Part shown: positions 22,647 to 30,777 of the stretch, one piece after another
How positions within the stretch are numbered: position 1 is the stretch's first letter
Layout: every line of letters begins with the position of its first letter
NCBI GenBank assembly: GCA_902535185.1
Contig: CACAST010000009.1
Span: 1 to 40,129 of the forward strand
Direction: 5' to 3'
Length of the DNA: 40,129 nucleotides
From: an uncultured Prochlorococcus sp.
GTDB taxonomy: Bacteria; Cyanobacteriota; Cyanobacteriia; PCC-6307; Cyanobiaceae
The notes under the pieces: model-generated
What the model was told of the DNA's origin: nothing
Seen by the model: the letters and a program-made list of their open reading frames with translations, nothing else
Database searches by the model: none
Position numbers and translations under genes: made by a program

Positions 22647-24008
22647 ATGGACTATAAATATATTGAAAACGCTAAATTAAGAAGGCTTATGCAAAAAGCC
22701 AGGCATAAAAGAAAGGTGCTTGATAATCCAAATAGAATTCCAGAACATAAAAATGCCAAAATAACTCAAAAATATAAAAACGTTATCCCCATACCGTCAA
22801 AAAATCAAAACTTAAGAAAAAAAGAAAAAAATAAACTTTCAATTTTGAAAACTTATGTTGAATTAAAAATACAAGAAAGGAAAGAATTTATTGAAGGTGA
22901 TATGACATCACTTAGAGATAAAAAGAAAATATTAAAGCCAAGGTCTATGGAGGGAAGAAGATTAAAAAGCCCTCCAATCAAAGATTTAGCAGTAGCCACA
23001 AAACAGCTTTCTTCGATGATTAGAACCGGATTACCTTTATTAGAATCCTTAAATATCATTGCAGATACTTCTGAAAATATATCCATAAGATACTCATTTA
23101 AAGAGATAGCCTCAGGCATAAGCAAAGGTTCTACCATGTCTGAAATGTTAGATAAATATCCAGAAGTATTTAATGAAATGTATAGAGCGCTTGTAAGTGC
23201 AGGCGAAACTGCTGGATTATTGCCAAACACTTTAGATCGACAAGCAAAATTATTAGAAAGTCTTGCAAAAATAAAGGGTCAGATAAAAAGCGCTATGGCA
23301 TATCCTTCAGCGATAGCAATACTCACAATAGTAATAGTTTTTATAATGATGCTTTTTGTTATTCCAATTTTTGTAGATATTTATGATCAATCAGGTGCTC
23401 CACTTCCAGGAATTACACAATTTTTAATTGACTTATCAGATCAACTTAGATCAATTGAATTTTATTTCAAAGCGGTTCCATCTGGCCTTGCAATTTTTCT
23501 TTTTTATAAATATATATCAAGTAGATCGGCGGTTATTTGGTGGTATGACAAAACTCTTCTCCAATTACCTATCACAAAAGACTTAGTAACAAAATCATGT
23601 TTAGCTAATTTTTCAAGAACTTTATCCTCTTTAAATAGTGCTGGAGTTCCAATTTTAGAGGCCCTAACAATTGCAAAGAAAACTTTAAAAAATAGAATTT
23701 TCACAAGAATTATAGAAAATGCCTATTACGATATCCAGGCAGGCAATCCCATGCACAAAGCTTTTGATAAAGAATCCGCGATACCGATAATGTTTACTTC
23801 CATGTTTAGGATTGGAGAAGAAACAGGGGAGCTAAGTGAAATGATTACAAAACTCGCTGATTTTTATGAAGATGAAGTTTCTTCAAGCGTCAAAAGTTTA
23901 ACTTCAATAATGGAACCTTTAATGATAATTTTTGTAGCTGTTTTTGTAGGAATTATATTAATTGCTATGTATTTGCCCATGTTTAGTATGATGTCTACAG
24001 TGGGTTAA
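22647..24008 (+). CDS. pilC: Inner-membrane platform protein PilC
   Basis: Polytopic GspF-family protein on which PilB and PilT act. A basic cytoplasmic N-terminal part of about 110 residues precedes the first T2SF domain (LAVATKQLSSMIRTGLPLLESLNII...YPEVFNEMYRALVSAGETAGLLP). A membrane segment (AILTIVIVFIMMLFVIPIFVDIYDQSGAPLPG) follows with the family's PLPG turn, then the second T2SF domain (ANFSRTLSSLNSAGVPILEAL...MFTSMFRIGEETGELSEM) and a C-terminal membrane helix (MEPLMIIFVAVFVGIILIAMYLPMF). All are canonical. It is 32 bases after pilT. The very basic, coiled-coil-like N-terminus is longer than in typical PilC (about 50-60 residues). Confidence 0.95.
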   Translation: MDYKYIENAKLRRLMQKARHKRKVLDNPNRIPEHKNAKITQKYKNVIPIPSKNQNLRKKEKNKLSILKTYVELKIQERKEFIEGDMTSLRDKKKILKPRSMEGRRLKSPPIKDLAVATKQLSSMIRTGLPLLESLNIIADTSENISIRYSFKEIASGISKGSTMSEMLDKYPEVFNEMYRALVSAGETAGLLPNTLDRQAKLLESLAKIKGQIKSAMAYPSAIAILTIVIVFIMMLFVIPIFVDIYDQSGAPLPGITQFLIDLSDQLRSIEFYFKAVPSGLAIFLFYKYISSRSAVIWWYDKTLLQLPITKDLVTKSCLANFSRTLSSLNSAGVPILEALTIAKKTLKNRIFTRIIENAYYDIQAGNPMHKAFDKESAIPIMFTSMFRIGEETGELSEMITKLADFYEDEVSSSVKSLTSIMEPLMIIFVAVFVGIILIAMYLPMFSMMSTVG

Positions 24009-24009
24009 A

Positions 24010-24031
24010 TCTTTTTAATTTTATAAAAAGA
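24010..24031. terminator. AT-rich hairpin between pilC and pilD
   Basis: TCTTTTT-aattttat-AAAAAGA: seven-base inverted repeat between two convergent stop codons, able to act in both directions. Low GC makes it weak but its position is right. Confidence 0.35.
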
Positions 24032-24815
24032 ATACCTCTAAAAAAATCTCATTACCAAAGTACCAAACAAGTAATGCAGAGGAAGCCAAGAAAACCCCAA
24101 AAGGTATTTTTTGATTACTTTTTATTTTTTTAAAAATAAAACCTAAAATCACAAAAATACCAGCCGATATAAATGCAAACCATATTGTTATAAATAATCC
24201 TTGTATACCTAACCAAGAACCAATCATGGCACTTAGTTTTGCATCTCCCCCTCCAATTACGGATTTATTATAAATTTTTTTACCTATACGACTTAATAAA
24301 TTAAAAAAAGTAAAACCTAATAAAGAAGCAAGTAATGTATAAAATGAATAATTAAATTGATAAAAACCATTATTAAGATCAATAAAAAAAGATATAGTTA
24401 TTCCTAAAACCAAACCTCCTGAAGTAAGAACTTGCGGAAGCCAAAAATATTTAAAATCTAATATTGCTAAGGTAAATAAAATAACACTAAAAATGCATCC
24501 CAAAAATAAAATTACATTTATTGGTTGTTGACTATAGATTGTTGGATGAGCGTATAAATTAAGACAAAATAAAAGGCCTGTAGATAATTCAATACAAGGG
24601 TAAGAAAAAGCTATTTTGTTCTTACAAGCTCTGCATTTACCTCTTAATAAAAGCCAACTTATTATTGGTATATTATCAAACCATTTAATTTTTGAATTAC
24701 ACCTAGGACAACTACTACTAGGATAAACTATTGATTGATTTAAAGGTAATCTATGAATCACTACATTTACAAAGCTTCCCATACAACAACCAATTACAAA
24801 TAAATATATCAACAT
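24021..24815 (-). CDS. pilD: Prepilin peptidase/methyltransferase PilD
   Basis: Membrane aspartyl protease that removes pilin leaders and methylates the new N-terminus. ATG at 24815 gives MLIYLFVIGCCMGSFVNVVIHRLP, the conserved start of the family; the track's GTG at 24824 is three codons upstream and less likely. Two CxxC pairs (CPRC 36-39, CRAC 61-64) frame WFDNIPIISWLLLRG, the methyltransferase/zinc domain. The catalytic aspartates are in LAILDFKYFWLP (D120) and GGGDAKLSAMIGSW (GxGD, about 188-191). About seven membrane segments. It should serve all eight pilin-like proteins in this window. Transcribed convergently to pilC. Confidence 0.95.
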   Translation of the reverse strand: MLIYLFVIGCCMGSFVNVVIHRLPLNQSIVYPSSSCPRCNSKIKWFDNIPIISWLLLRGKCRACKNKIAFSYPCIELSTGLLFCLNLYAHPTIYSQQPINVILFLGCIFSVILFTLAILDFKYFWLPQVLTSGGLVLGITISFFIDLNNGFYQFNYSFYTLLASLLGFTFFNLLSRIGKKIYNKSVIGGGDAKLSAMIGSWLGIQGLFITIWFAFISAGIFVILGFIFKKIKSNQKIPFGVFLASSALLVWYFGNEIFLEVFFL

Positions 24816-25031
24816 TATTTCCACTAGATAATCCTGATTGTGAGGCGAAAAGTTTAAGTTTTAGACAGAAAAATTCTACTATTTTTATTAGTGGATAACA
24901 AACCTTTCTTATTAATAAAAGTTGCCATAAAAAATTAACCAACTAATTAAATCTAAATTTACAAGCAAAATTTAAAAATTCATGATAAGGAGATTTTTCT
25001 GATTTTTTCAGTAAACTAAACCATCTTTTGA

Positions 25032-25037
25032 TATAAT
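25032..25037 (+). promoter_or_regulatory. Candidate -10 element of tRNA-Ser
   Basis: TATAAT 32 bases before the mature tRNA start would place transcription near 25044, a normal distance for a tRNA gene. No strong -35 is apparent. Confidence 0.45.
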
Positions 25038-25069
25038 TATGGGGCTAAAAATTGAATATTTTTTCACCT

Positions 25070-25156
25070 GGAGGGGTGGTCGAGTGGTTTAAGGCTCTAG
25101 TCTTGAAAACTAGCGTGTCTGCAAGGGCACCGTGGGTTCGAATCCCACCCCCTCCG
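25070..25156 (+). tRNA. tRNA-Ser(UGA)
   Basis: An 87-base cloverleaf. GGAGGGG pairs with CCCCTCC as acceptor stem with discriminator G. D-arm holds GAGTGGTTTAAGGC. The anticodon stem CTAGT/ACTAG closes the loop CTTGAAA with anticodon TGA, which reads serine UCA-type codons. A long variable arm (GTGTCTGCAAGGGCAC) is the hallmark of tRNA-Ser. T arm GTGGGTTCGAATCCCAC. CCA is not encoded. tRNA genes are common landing sites of islands; I looked for a partial copy of this 3' end near the pilus locus and saw none. Confidence 0.97.
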
Positions 25157-25240
25157 TCCTTAATACAACGCAACTGAAATTCAACCGAATAATATAACGC
25201 CCTTTTGGTACATCATTGTTAAGATGTTTTTATTTGGACT

Positions 25241-25441
25241 ATGAATAAAGGATTTGCCACAGATAATCTAATATCCAAAAAATCGAATAAAAAAATTATT
25301 TCAAATGAACCTAAAGGTAGATTAATATCTTGGTCTCCTTGGCCACCAGCTAATTTTCAGACAAGATATCCTGCTTTCCCTTTTGTTCTTACAATATTGA
25401 TCATAGTAGTTGGGCAATGGTATCTATCCCTAATGAGATAA
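25241..25441 (+). CDS. Small membrane protein (66 aa)
   Basis: Unrecognised. A polar, basic N-terminal 45 residues with a conserved-looking core (RLISWSPWPPANFQTRYPAFP) is followed by one membrane segment (FVLTILIIVVGQWYLSLM). The Trp/Pro-rich core and length resemble small thylakoid-associated cyanobacterial proteins, but no name can be given. ATG start lies 85 bases downstream of tRNA-Ser. The next gene follows by 56 bases on the same strand and might be co-transcribed. Confidence 0.65.
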   Translation: MNKGFATDNLISKKSNKKIISNEPKGRLISWSPWPPANFQTRYPAFPFVLTILIIVVGQWYLSLMR

Positions 25442-25497
25442 CCTGAAAATGATTTTTTATTTTTAAGTTTTAGAAGAATTTAGTTTGAGAATTTATT

Positions 25498-26082
25498 TTG
25501 TTTTTTTCAATTTTATTATTAGCCCATTTTCAGGCGGCAATCATCCCAATATTATTAGGAATAAGATCGATAAACAAATTCAAACACATTCGCAAGAACG
25601 AATTGATTCCTTTCGGTTTTATTTTTTTAGGATTGGCATCGGTTTCTGAAATGATCGATCATACCCAAACATCTTGGATTTATGTAGATCATTCCTCTTT
25701 ATTTAATTGGTTATTTTATTCTTTCCTATCTTTAGGTCTAACATTTTTATCAATATCAGTTATGAAAAATAAATTTTTTCAAAAAACTAATTTTTGTATA
25801 TCTATATGTTCAATAATCTCATATTTTTTATTTGGTAAAACTATTGCTCTTCTTTTTCAAGTTATTATAAGTATACTTCTAATTATAAATTGGCAAAGAG
25901 TTTTTAAAGATTGGCTTTTTATCCTTTACCCAATATTTGGTATTGTTTTTACTACTTTCTTTGGAACAAGGCTCTCTATTAGTGGCGATCAATTTTGGCA
26001 TGTTTTAATAGGCCCATCTGGAACAATTAGCGTTCTCACCTTTTATTTAGTTTTAAAGAGATCAGACAAAAAATTTACTTAA
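25498..26082 (+). CDS. Polytopic membrane protein (seven predicted segments)
   Basis: Unrecognised integral membrane protein of about 194 residues. Hydrophobic stretches at residues near 2-20, 35-55, 65-88, 95-112, 115-132, 138-154 and 165-190 suggest seven membrane passes. A stop codon is four codons upstream, and there is no ATG before the first membrane segment, so the start must be TTG (25498) or a rarer codon. Short charged loops include KFKHIRKNELIP and EMIDHTQTSWIYVDHSS with several His and Asp residues that could bind a metal or ligand. The next gene begins seven bases after the stop and is probably in the same operon. Confidence 0.65.
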   Translation: MFFSILLLAHFQAAIIPILLGIRSINKFKHIRKNELIPFGFIFLGLASVSEMIDHTQTSWIYVDHSSLFNWLFYSFLSLGLTFLSISVMKNKFFQKTNFCISICSIISYFLFGKTIALLFQVIISILLIINWQRVFKDWLFILYPIFGIVFTTFFGTRLSISGDQFWHVLIGPSGTISVLTFYLVLKRSDKKFT

Positions 26083-26089
26083 GATTTAT

Positions 26090-26419
26090 ATGAAAAAATT
26101 TGTATTTGCAAGTTTTATAGTGTGCTTAGTCACAATAATTTATCCAGTTGAAATCCTTTCTGATACGGCACTTGATGTTTACATGAATGATTTTTATTCT
26201 AAATCCAATGAAGCTAGCCAGATTCTCAAAGAAATCGAAAATAATCTTAAAGAGGGGTCAAGAAAAAAAGTATGCTCTAGGCAAAGAGAGGCTGCAAGAT
26301 TAGGCCTATTAGCTAACAAATCATTGATTAAAGCCTTTGAAATTGAGGGAGCTAATCCACCAATGCAAGCAATAAAGGCAAGTCAACAAAGATGGGAATC
26401 TATTCTGAATGAGTGCTGA
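26090..26419 (+). CDS. Small exported protein (109 aa)
   Basis: A signal peptide (MKKFVFASFIVCLVTIIYPVEILS) precedes an all-helical mature part of about 85 residues: DVYMNDFYSKSNEASQILKEIENNLKEG, SRQREAARLGLLANKSLIKAFEIEG and QAIKASQQRWESILNEC. Two cysteines (KVCSRQ and the terminal Cys) could pair. It resembles a small periplasmic or lumenal helical bundle protein conserved in picocyanobacteria, of unknown function. Only seven bases separate it from the upstream membrane protein, so the two likely form an operon. Confidence 0.65.
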   Translation: MKKFVFASFIVCLVTIIYPVEILSDTALDVYMNDFYSKSNEASQILKEIENNLKEGSRKKVCSRQREAARLGLLANKSLIKAFEIEGANPPMQAIKASQQRWESILNEC

Positions 26420-26438
26420 AGAAAGTCAGTAAATCTTT

Positions 26439-26873
26439 TTAAATTTGCATTCTTACAGATTTACTAATTAAGGGAATTTCAGGTTCAACTCCATAAATAC
26501 ATTGAGAAATCGAATAAATAAAAATACATAGTGTAAATATAAAAATTATTGAGCCTAATTGAATTATGGGAAATATTCTCAAGAGATATGAAATTATTAT
26601 TAAAGCAATATCAATTAATAAAGCTTGGCATGCGTTATATCTAACGAAATAGGGAACATTTGGATTTCTTACTAATCCAGCAAACAAAATTATAAATAAT
26701 AAAAAACTACCAAAAGGCAAAGATTTTTCAATTATTGCTATCGGAAAAGTTAGTAATAATAGTATTTTTAATAATGAATATTTGTAGAACAAATAATATC
26801 CAAAAGGTATTGATGCCTTTAATGGCAAAGTATACAAAAATACTGATGAGAGTCTTTGGAATATCTGATTCAA
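26439..26873 (-). CDS. Tic20-family membrane protein
   Basis: A 144-residue protein with four membrane segments. The pattern matches cyanobacterial Tic20/Ycf60-like proteins: an N-terminal RLSSVFLYTLPLKASIPFGYYLFYKYSLLKILLLLTFP, then SLPFGSFLLFIILFAGLVRNPNVPYFVRYNACQALLIDIALIIISYL (the conserved LPF...VRN..V.YFVRYNA.QA.LIDI block) and a final hydrophobic pair. Plastid Tic20 is part of the protein import channel; the cyanobacterial protein's role is not established. It converges with the exported 109-aa gene. Family call is from the conserved middle block and is fairly sure. Confidence 0.8.
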   Translation of the reverse strand: MNQIFQRLSSVFLYTLPLKASIPFGYYLFYKYSLLKILLLLTFPIAIIEKSLPFGSFLLFIILFAGLVRNPNVPYFVRYNACQALLIDIALIIISYLLRIFPIIQLGSIIFIFTLCIFIYSISQCIYGVEPEIPLISKSVRMQI

Positions 26874-27006
26874 TATATTATTGAAATTTCCTATTCATAT
26901 TTTAACCTAATTTTTTGAACTTAATAAAAATACTTACTTTCGAAAAAATCAACTTTGGCAGATGGTTATTAAATATTAGATAATTGATTCAGGTTCATAA
27001 TTCGAA

Positions 27007-27396
27007 ATGCGTATTCTACATACAATGTTAAGGGTTGGAGATTTAGATAAATCCATTGATTTCTACGTCAATAGATTAGGAATGAATTTATTGCGAAAAA
27101 AAGATTATCCTAATGGAAAATTCACTTTGGCATTTGTTGGTTATGGCTCAGAAAAAGAAAACTCAGTAATTGAATTAACTTATAACTGGGACAAAAAGTC
27201 TGAAGACTATGAGCTTGGAGATAAATATGGTCATATAGCTATTGGAGTAAAAGATATTCATCTAATTTGTAAAGGATTAGAAAAAAATGGTTGTAAAATA
27301 ACAACCAAACCTAAAACGATGAAAAACAGTACTACTGTCTTGGCTTTTATTGAGGATCCTGATGGTTATAAAATTGAACTTATTGAGAGAGATTAA
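27007..27396 (+). CDS. gloA: Lactoylglutathione lyase (glyoxalase I)
   Basis: Detoxifies methylglyoxal with glutathione. At 129 residues it has the usual bacterial size and two beta-alpha-beta-beta-beta modules. Metal ligands are present: His5 in RILHTMLRVGDLDKSIDFY, Glu56 in SVIELTYNW, His76 in YGHIAIGV and Glu124 in GYKIELIERD. The FVGYG and TVLAFIEDPDGYKIEL strands are standard. The gene is monocistronic in appearance, with 130 bases before it and about 260 bases to the next gene. Identification is firm. Confidence 0.95.
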   Translation: MRILHTMLRVGDLDKSIDFYVNRLGMNLLRKKDYPNGKFTLAFVGYGSEKENSVIELTYNWDKKSEDYELGDKYGHIAIGVKDIHLICKGLEKNGCKITTKPKTMKNSTTVLAFIEDPDGYKIELIERD

Positions 27397-27581
27397 AAGT
27401 TCGAGAGTTTTAATTAAATAAACATATAACCAAAATTTAAAAAGATTGAATTATCAAATATATCGTTTTCAATTGGCGAAAAAATACCTCTAAAATCATA
27501 TTGGATGGATTCTGCTGTTTCAATTATTGTAAAAGATTATTTCTAAGACGAGGAATTATTAAAAATAAAATTAAAATTTAT

Positions 27582-27630
27582 ACAATCTATACATATTCTA
27601 TTTAGAATTTATAGACAATCTATATAGATT
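27582..27630. promoter_or_regulatory. Palindromic operator-like DNA before the RHH gene
   Basis: A perfect 14-base palindrome AATCTATATAGATT (27617-27630) and an upstream half-site acaatctata (27582-27591), which repeats in direct orientation at 27615 (33 bases, about three helical turns, away). A second inverted repeat TTCTATTTAGAA lies between them. Thirty bases later is the start of a ribbon-helix-helix protein, the class of regulator that commonly binds such short symmetric repeats and represses its own gene. Autoregulation is inferred. Confidence 0.45.
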
Positions 27631-27660
27631 TATATATCATAGAATTATCTTATAAAGCTT

Positions 27661-28158
27661 ATGCCTAGTAATTGGTCAAAAATAAGAGATGAATGGCTTG
27701 ATAGAACCGCGGTTGCGAAAGATGATGCTCAATGGGCATTAGAAGCTTTAATTAATTCTGAAGAAGAGTTATTTGAAATAGAACAAAAAATAAAGAAAAA
27801 AGAGGACGCTATAAGCCAAGTAAAATTTTTGAAGAAAAAAGTTAAAGAAACTATTTCCTCCAAAGAAATTAGTCTCGATGATATTGCATTAAATACTTCA
27901 AATTCAAACAAAGTACAGATCTCAGTACCATCAAATCTTACTTATCTTTTGAAAGTTTGGGCCGCAGCAGAAGGAAGAGATCTATCGAGTGTTGCTTTTC
28001 AATGTTTAGAAACTGGTATAAGGGAAATGAAAAGCAAAGGTTCAATACCTTCAATAGCAGTAAATAGATATGACTCGGCCTGTCAAAAGAGGATTGCACT
28101 AGCAGAAGTAAACAATCTTTTGGAGAAATACGAATTAGCTCAGGATGAAATCAAATAA
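27661..28158 (+). CDS. Ribbon-helix-helix (CopG-like) protein with coiled coil
   Basis: A 165-residue protein. Residues 20-60 form a coiled coil (EALINSEEELFEIEQKIKKKEDAISQVKFLKKKVKE), and the segment KVQISVPSNLTYLLKVWAAAEGRDLSSVAFQCLETGIREM has the beta strand plus two helices of a ribbon-helix-helix DNA-binding unit. The C-terminal helix (RIALAEVNNLLEKYELAQDEI) may aid oligomerisation. A transcription regulator or accessory protein of a small operon is likely. The gene is followed two bases later by the GIY-YIG-like gene, and the DNA before it contains palindromes, so autoregulation is plausible. No toxin partner was recognised. Confidence 0.7.
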   Translation: MPSNWSKIRDEWLDRTAVAKDDAQWALEALINSEEELFEIEQKIKKKEDAISQVKFLKKKVKETISSKEISLDDIALNTSNSNKVQISVPSNLTYLLKVWAAAEGRDLSSVAFQCLETGIREMKSKGSIPSIAVNRYDSACQKRIALAEVNNLLEKYELAQDEIK

Positions 28159-28160
28159 TT

Positions 28161-28553
28161 ATGAATAACAGAAAAATCATTAAAGAATACAAAACATTAA
28201 TATCATCAAGTTTTAATGTAAATACTTCTGTAGATAAATCTAAATATGGAATAATTTATACTCTTTATTCTGATGAATTTAATTTACTTAAAGTTGGTTT
28301 TGCTGAAAATGATAAGATACTAGAAAAAAAATTATCAAGTGAGAAATTTATATTATTGGATATGAAAAAAGGCAAAAAGAAAGATCTATTTTTATTAATA
28401 AACACTCTAAAGGAACTTGGCATCAAATATTCATACAATTTTTATTTCAAATACTCAGGTTCTTTAATGAAACATTTATCTACTTTAGGTTGGCCTGTTG
28501 GAAGATCACTTTATAAACAAAGAAAGATTAAAAAAGAACTTGTATGTGCATAA
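28161..28553 (+). CDS. GIY-YIG-like/T5orf172-like protein
   Basis: A 130-residue protein. The segment YGIIYTLYSDEFNLLKVGFAEN resembles the first strand pair of the GIY-YIG nuclease fold (GIY...YVG spaced by about ten residues), in the variant found in T5orf172-type domains (YIYxL...VKIG). Downstream helices would hold the catalytic Arg and Glu; an Arg is not clearly placed, so it may be inactive. The C-terminal part (LSTLGWPVGRSLYKQRKIKKE) is basic. It is two bases after the RHH gene, so probably co-regulated. The association of a GIY-YIG-like domain with a small DNA-binding protein suggests a DNA-related role, but the assignment is tentative. Confidence 0.5.
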   Translation: MNNRKIIKEYKTLISSSFNVNTSVDKSKYGIIYTLYSDEFNLLKVGFAENDKILEKKLSSEKFILLDMKKGKKKDLFLLINTLKELGIKYSYNFYFKYSGSLMKHLSTLGWPVGRSLYKQRKIKKELVCA

Positions 28554-28555
28554 AT

Positions 28556-29029
28556 TTAAATGTAATCGCACTCTAAAGTTTCTCTAGTTTCTCTATTTGT
28601 AATTGGATTAGTTCCAGTAGCACTTTCACAAAATTTCCTAATAATATCTTTTGGCAAAAAAACATTTGTGAAGTCTGCGCCTTGTATTTTTACATTTTCA
28701 AACTGGGTACTATAAGCAAAAGAATCCTCCAAGTTAGTATTTGATAAATCTGTTCCATCTAAAACAGCTGAGTCTAAAGTTACTTCTCTTAAGTTGGAGT
28801 TACTTAAATTAGTATCTTTCAATTTTGCTCCATAAAGAGTCGCATTTTGGAGCTCACAACCTGACAAATTTGCGTCTTGTAAATCAGTCAAATAGAAAGT
28901 TGCTCCTTTTAAATCAGATCCAGAAAAATCAACCCCTACCAAAGATTGTTTACCATAATCCAACGCAGCGAAGCTTCTAGAAGGGAGGGATAAAACAACT
29001 ATTAAAAAAGTTAAAATTATAAATCTCAT
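28556..29029 (-). CDS. Exported pentapeptide-repeat protein
   Basis: A signal peptide (MRFIILTFLIVVLSLPSRSFA) is followed by about 20 A(D/N)LxX pentapeptides, e.g. VDFSGSDLKGATFYLTDLQDANLSG, LYGAKLKDTNLSNSNLREVTLD, which form a right-handed beta-helix. A C-terminal block IIRKFCESATGTNPITNRETRETLECD recurs in cyanobacterial lumenal pentapeptide proteins and holds a Cys pair. Destination is thus probably the thylakoid lumen or periplasm; the biochemical role of the family is unknown. It converges on the GIY-YIG-like gene with only two bases between stops. Confidence 0.85.
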   Translation of the reverse strand: MRFIILTFLIVVLSLPSRSFAALDYGKQSLVGVDFSGSDLKGATFYLTDLQDANLSGCELQNATLYGAKLKDTNLSNSNLREVTLDSAVLDGTDLSNTNLEDSFAYSTQFENVKIQGADFTNVFLPKDIIRKFCESATGTNPITNRETRETLECDYI

Positions 29030-29136
29030 TTGTTTGAGTAGTATTTCAATAAATTCTAACTTCTTAAGCTGAAATCTAAAAATTAATTATTTACTGAATG
29101 CTATATTTATTGAAATAGCAAATCACGAAATAGGTT

Positions 29137-30777
29137 TTGGATATAAGTCCTTATGATGCAATTGTTGTTGGTTCTGGAGCAACAGGAGGAATAGCAGCAC
29201 TTACATTGGCAGAAGAAGGGATCAAAGTTTTAGTAATAGAAGCAGGGCCTCAAGTTAAAAGGGATGAAGCTAGTAATCATGAGCCAAAAAGTACATTAAA
29301 AAGATTATCAGGAGTCATAACAAAAAAACATGCCAATCAGTGCCAACATCCTGGTTATTGGAAAAATAATCCTGACTTATATTCAAATGAATTGAAGCAT
29401 CCTTATGACTTCCCAAAAAAAAAGCCATTTCTTTGGACACAAGGTAAACAATATGGGGGGAGATCATTAACTTGGGGAGGCATAACATTAAGACTTTCCT
29501 CAGATGACTTTCGTCCGGCTAAAAAAGACGGATTCGGGCCAAACTGGCCTATTTCATACGAAGAAATTTCCCCACACTACGATTTTATTGAAAATTTCTG
29601 CGGAATTTATGGACGAAAAGATGATATCAAGGAGGTCCCAAACGGTAAATATATTGGTGAAATTTCTCTTACAGAAAACGAAAATATTTTTGGCCGCAAA
29701 ATTAAATCAAAATTAAACTATCCATTTATCCAATCAAGAGGATTTGACCGTAATTCATCTGTAAAAGAAAAAAATTGGCCCAAGTCTTCGAGCATAGGAA
29801 GCTCTTTAAAAAAAGCTTTAGATACTGGAAATGTACAAATAATATCAAATTACCTAGTAGAGTCTTTTGAGATTAACAAGATAACAGAGCTTGCCTCAAA
29901 ACTAACGATTGTAAACCTAGAAAATGGACACAAAGAAGTATTGGATTGTGATTTGATTCTTCTTTGCGCATCAACAATTTCAACACTGAGAATACTACTG
30001 AACTCAGAATACAAATCAAATTCCTCAGGGTTTAAAGATAATTCTGGGAAATTAGGTAAATACCTAATGGATCACATATCTATCTGTAGATTTTTTTCAG
30101 TCCCAAAAGCAAAAAACTCAGATAATTCACTAGATAGTCCTCCCGATCTTTCTGGAGCAGGCAGCTTCTTTATTCCTTTTGGTTCAAATTTACCAGAAAT
30201 TGACGACATAAATTTCCATAGAGGTTATGGAATCTGGGGGGCAATTGATAGATTAGGAATACCTAAATTTTTACAAAAAGACGCGAACAAATCCATTGGC
30301 TTTCTTATCGCCCATGGTGAAGTTCTTCCTAGAGAGAAAAACTCAGTTTCTCTCTCAAGAAAAACAGATGAATGGGGAATACCAATTCCCTTCATTGAAT
30401 TTGAATGGAGCGAGAATGAGTTAAATATGGCAAAACATATGGAAAAAACAATACAAAAATCAGTCAAAGCTGCAAATGGGAAAATAAAAAATATTGATGA
30501 ACTAATGAATATTCCATTAGGGAGTTTATTTACAAAGAATTTGATAGCACTTTCAGATAGTCCTCCTCCTCCTGGATATTATATTCATGAGGTAGGGGGA
30601 GCCCCAATGGGGTTAAATGAAGAAAATAGCGTAGTTGATAAATTTAACAAATTGTGGAGATGTAAGAATGTACTGGTACTAGATGGAGCATGCTGGCCCA
30701 CATCATCTTGGCAAAGCCCCACACTTACAATGATGGCCTTGAGTAGAAGAGCCTGTTTGAATATTAAAAAGACTTAG
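29137..30777 (+). CDS. GMC-family FAD oxidoreductase
   Basis: A 546-residue glucose-methanol-choline oxidoreductase. N-terminal FAD Rossmann motif DAIVVGSGATGGIAALTLAEEG and EAG acid follow the TTG start at 29137, the only start available because a stop lies two codons upstream. Further GMC landmarks: GKQYGGRSLTWGGITLRL (FAD contact), LILLCASTISTLRILLNS, and the C-terminal HEVGGAPMG...VLDGACWPTSSWQSPTLTMMALSRRAC, holding the active-site His and a second residue (Gln in place of the usual Asn or His before SPTLT). Substrate (sugar or alcohol) cannot be told. Its end overlaps a convergent DUF2811-like gene by 14 bases. The family is secure; the substrate is not. Confidence 0.88.
   Translation: MDISPYDAIVVGSGATGGIAALTLAEEGIKVLVIEAGPQVKRDEASNHEPKSTLKRLSGVITKKHANQCQHPGYWKNNPDLYSNELKHPYDFPKKKPFLWTQGKQYGGRSLTWGGITLRLSSDDFRPAKKDGFGPNWPISYEEISPHYDFIENFCGIYGRKDDIKEVPNGKYIGEISLTENENIFGRKIKSKLNYPFIQSRGFDRNSSVKEKNWPKSSSIGSSLKKALDTGNVQIISNYLVESFEINKITELASKLTIVNLENGHKEVLDCDLILLCASTISTLRILLNSEYKSNSSGFKDNSGKLGKYLMDHISICRFFSVPKAKNSDNSLDSPPDLSGAGSFFIPFGSNLPEIDDINFHRGYGIWGAIDRLGIPKFLQKDANKSIGFLIAHGEVLPREKNSVSLSRKTDEWGIPIPFIEFEWSENELNMAKHMEKTIQKSVKAANGKIKNIDELMNIPLGSLFTKNLIALSDSPPPPGYYIHEVGGAPMGLNEENSVVDKFNKLWRCKNVLVLDGACWPTSSWQSPTLTMMALSRRACLNIKKT

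Noticed and set aside
25070-25156. tRNA-Ser as an integration site of the pilus locus
   Set aside because: No partial copy of the tRNA 3' end was seen at the other border and no integrase gene is present.
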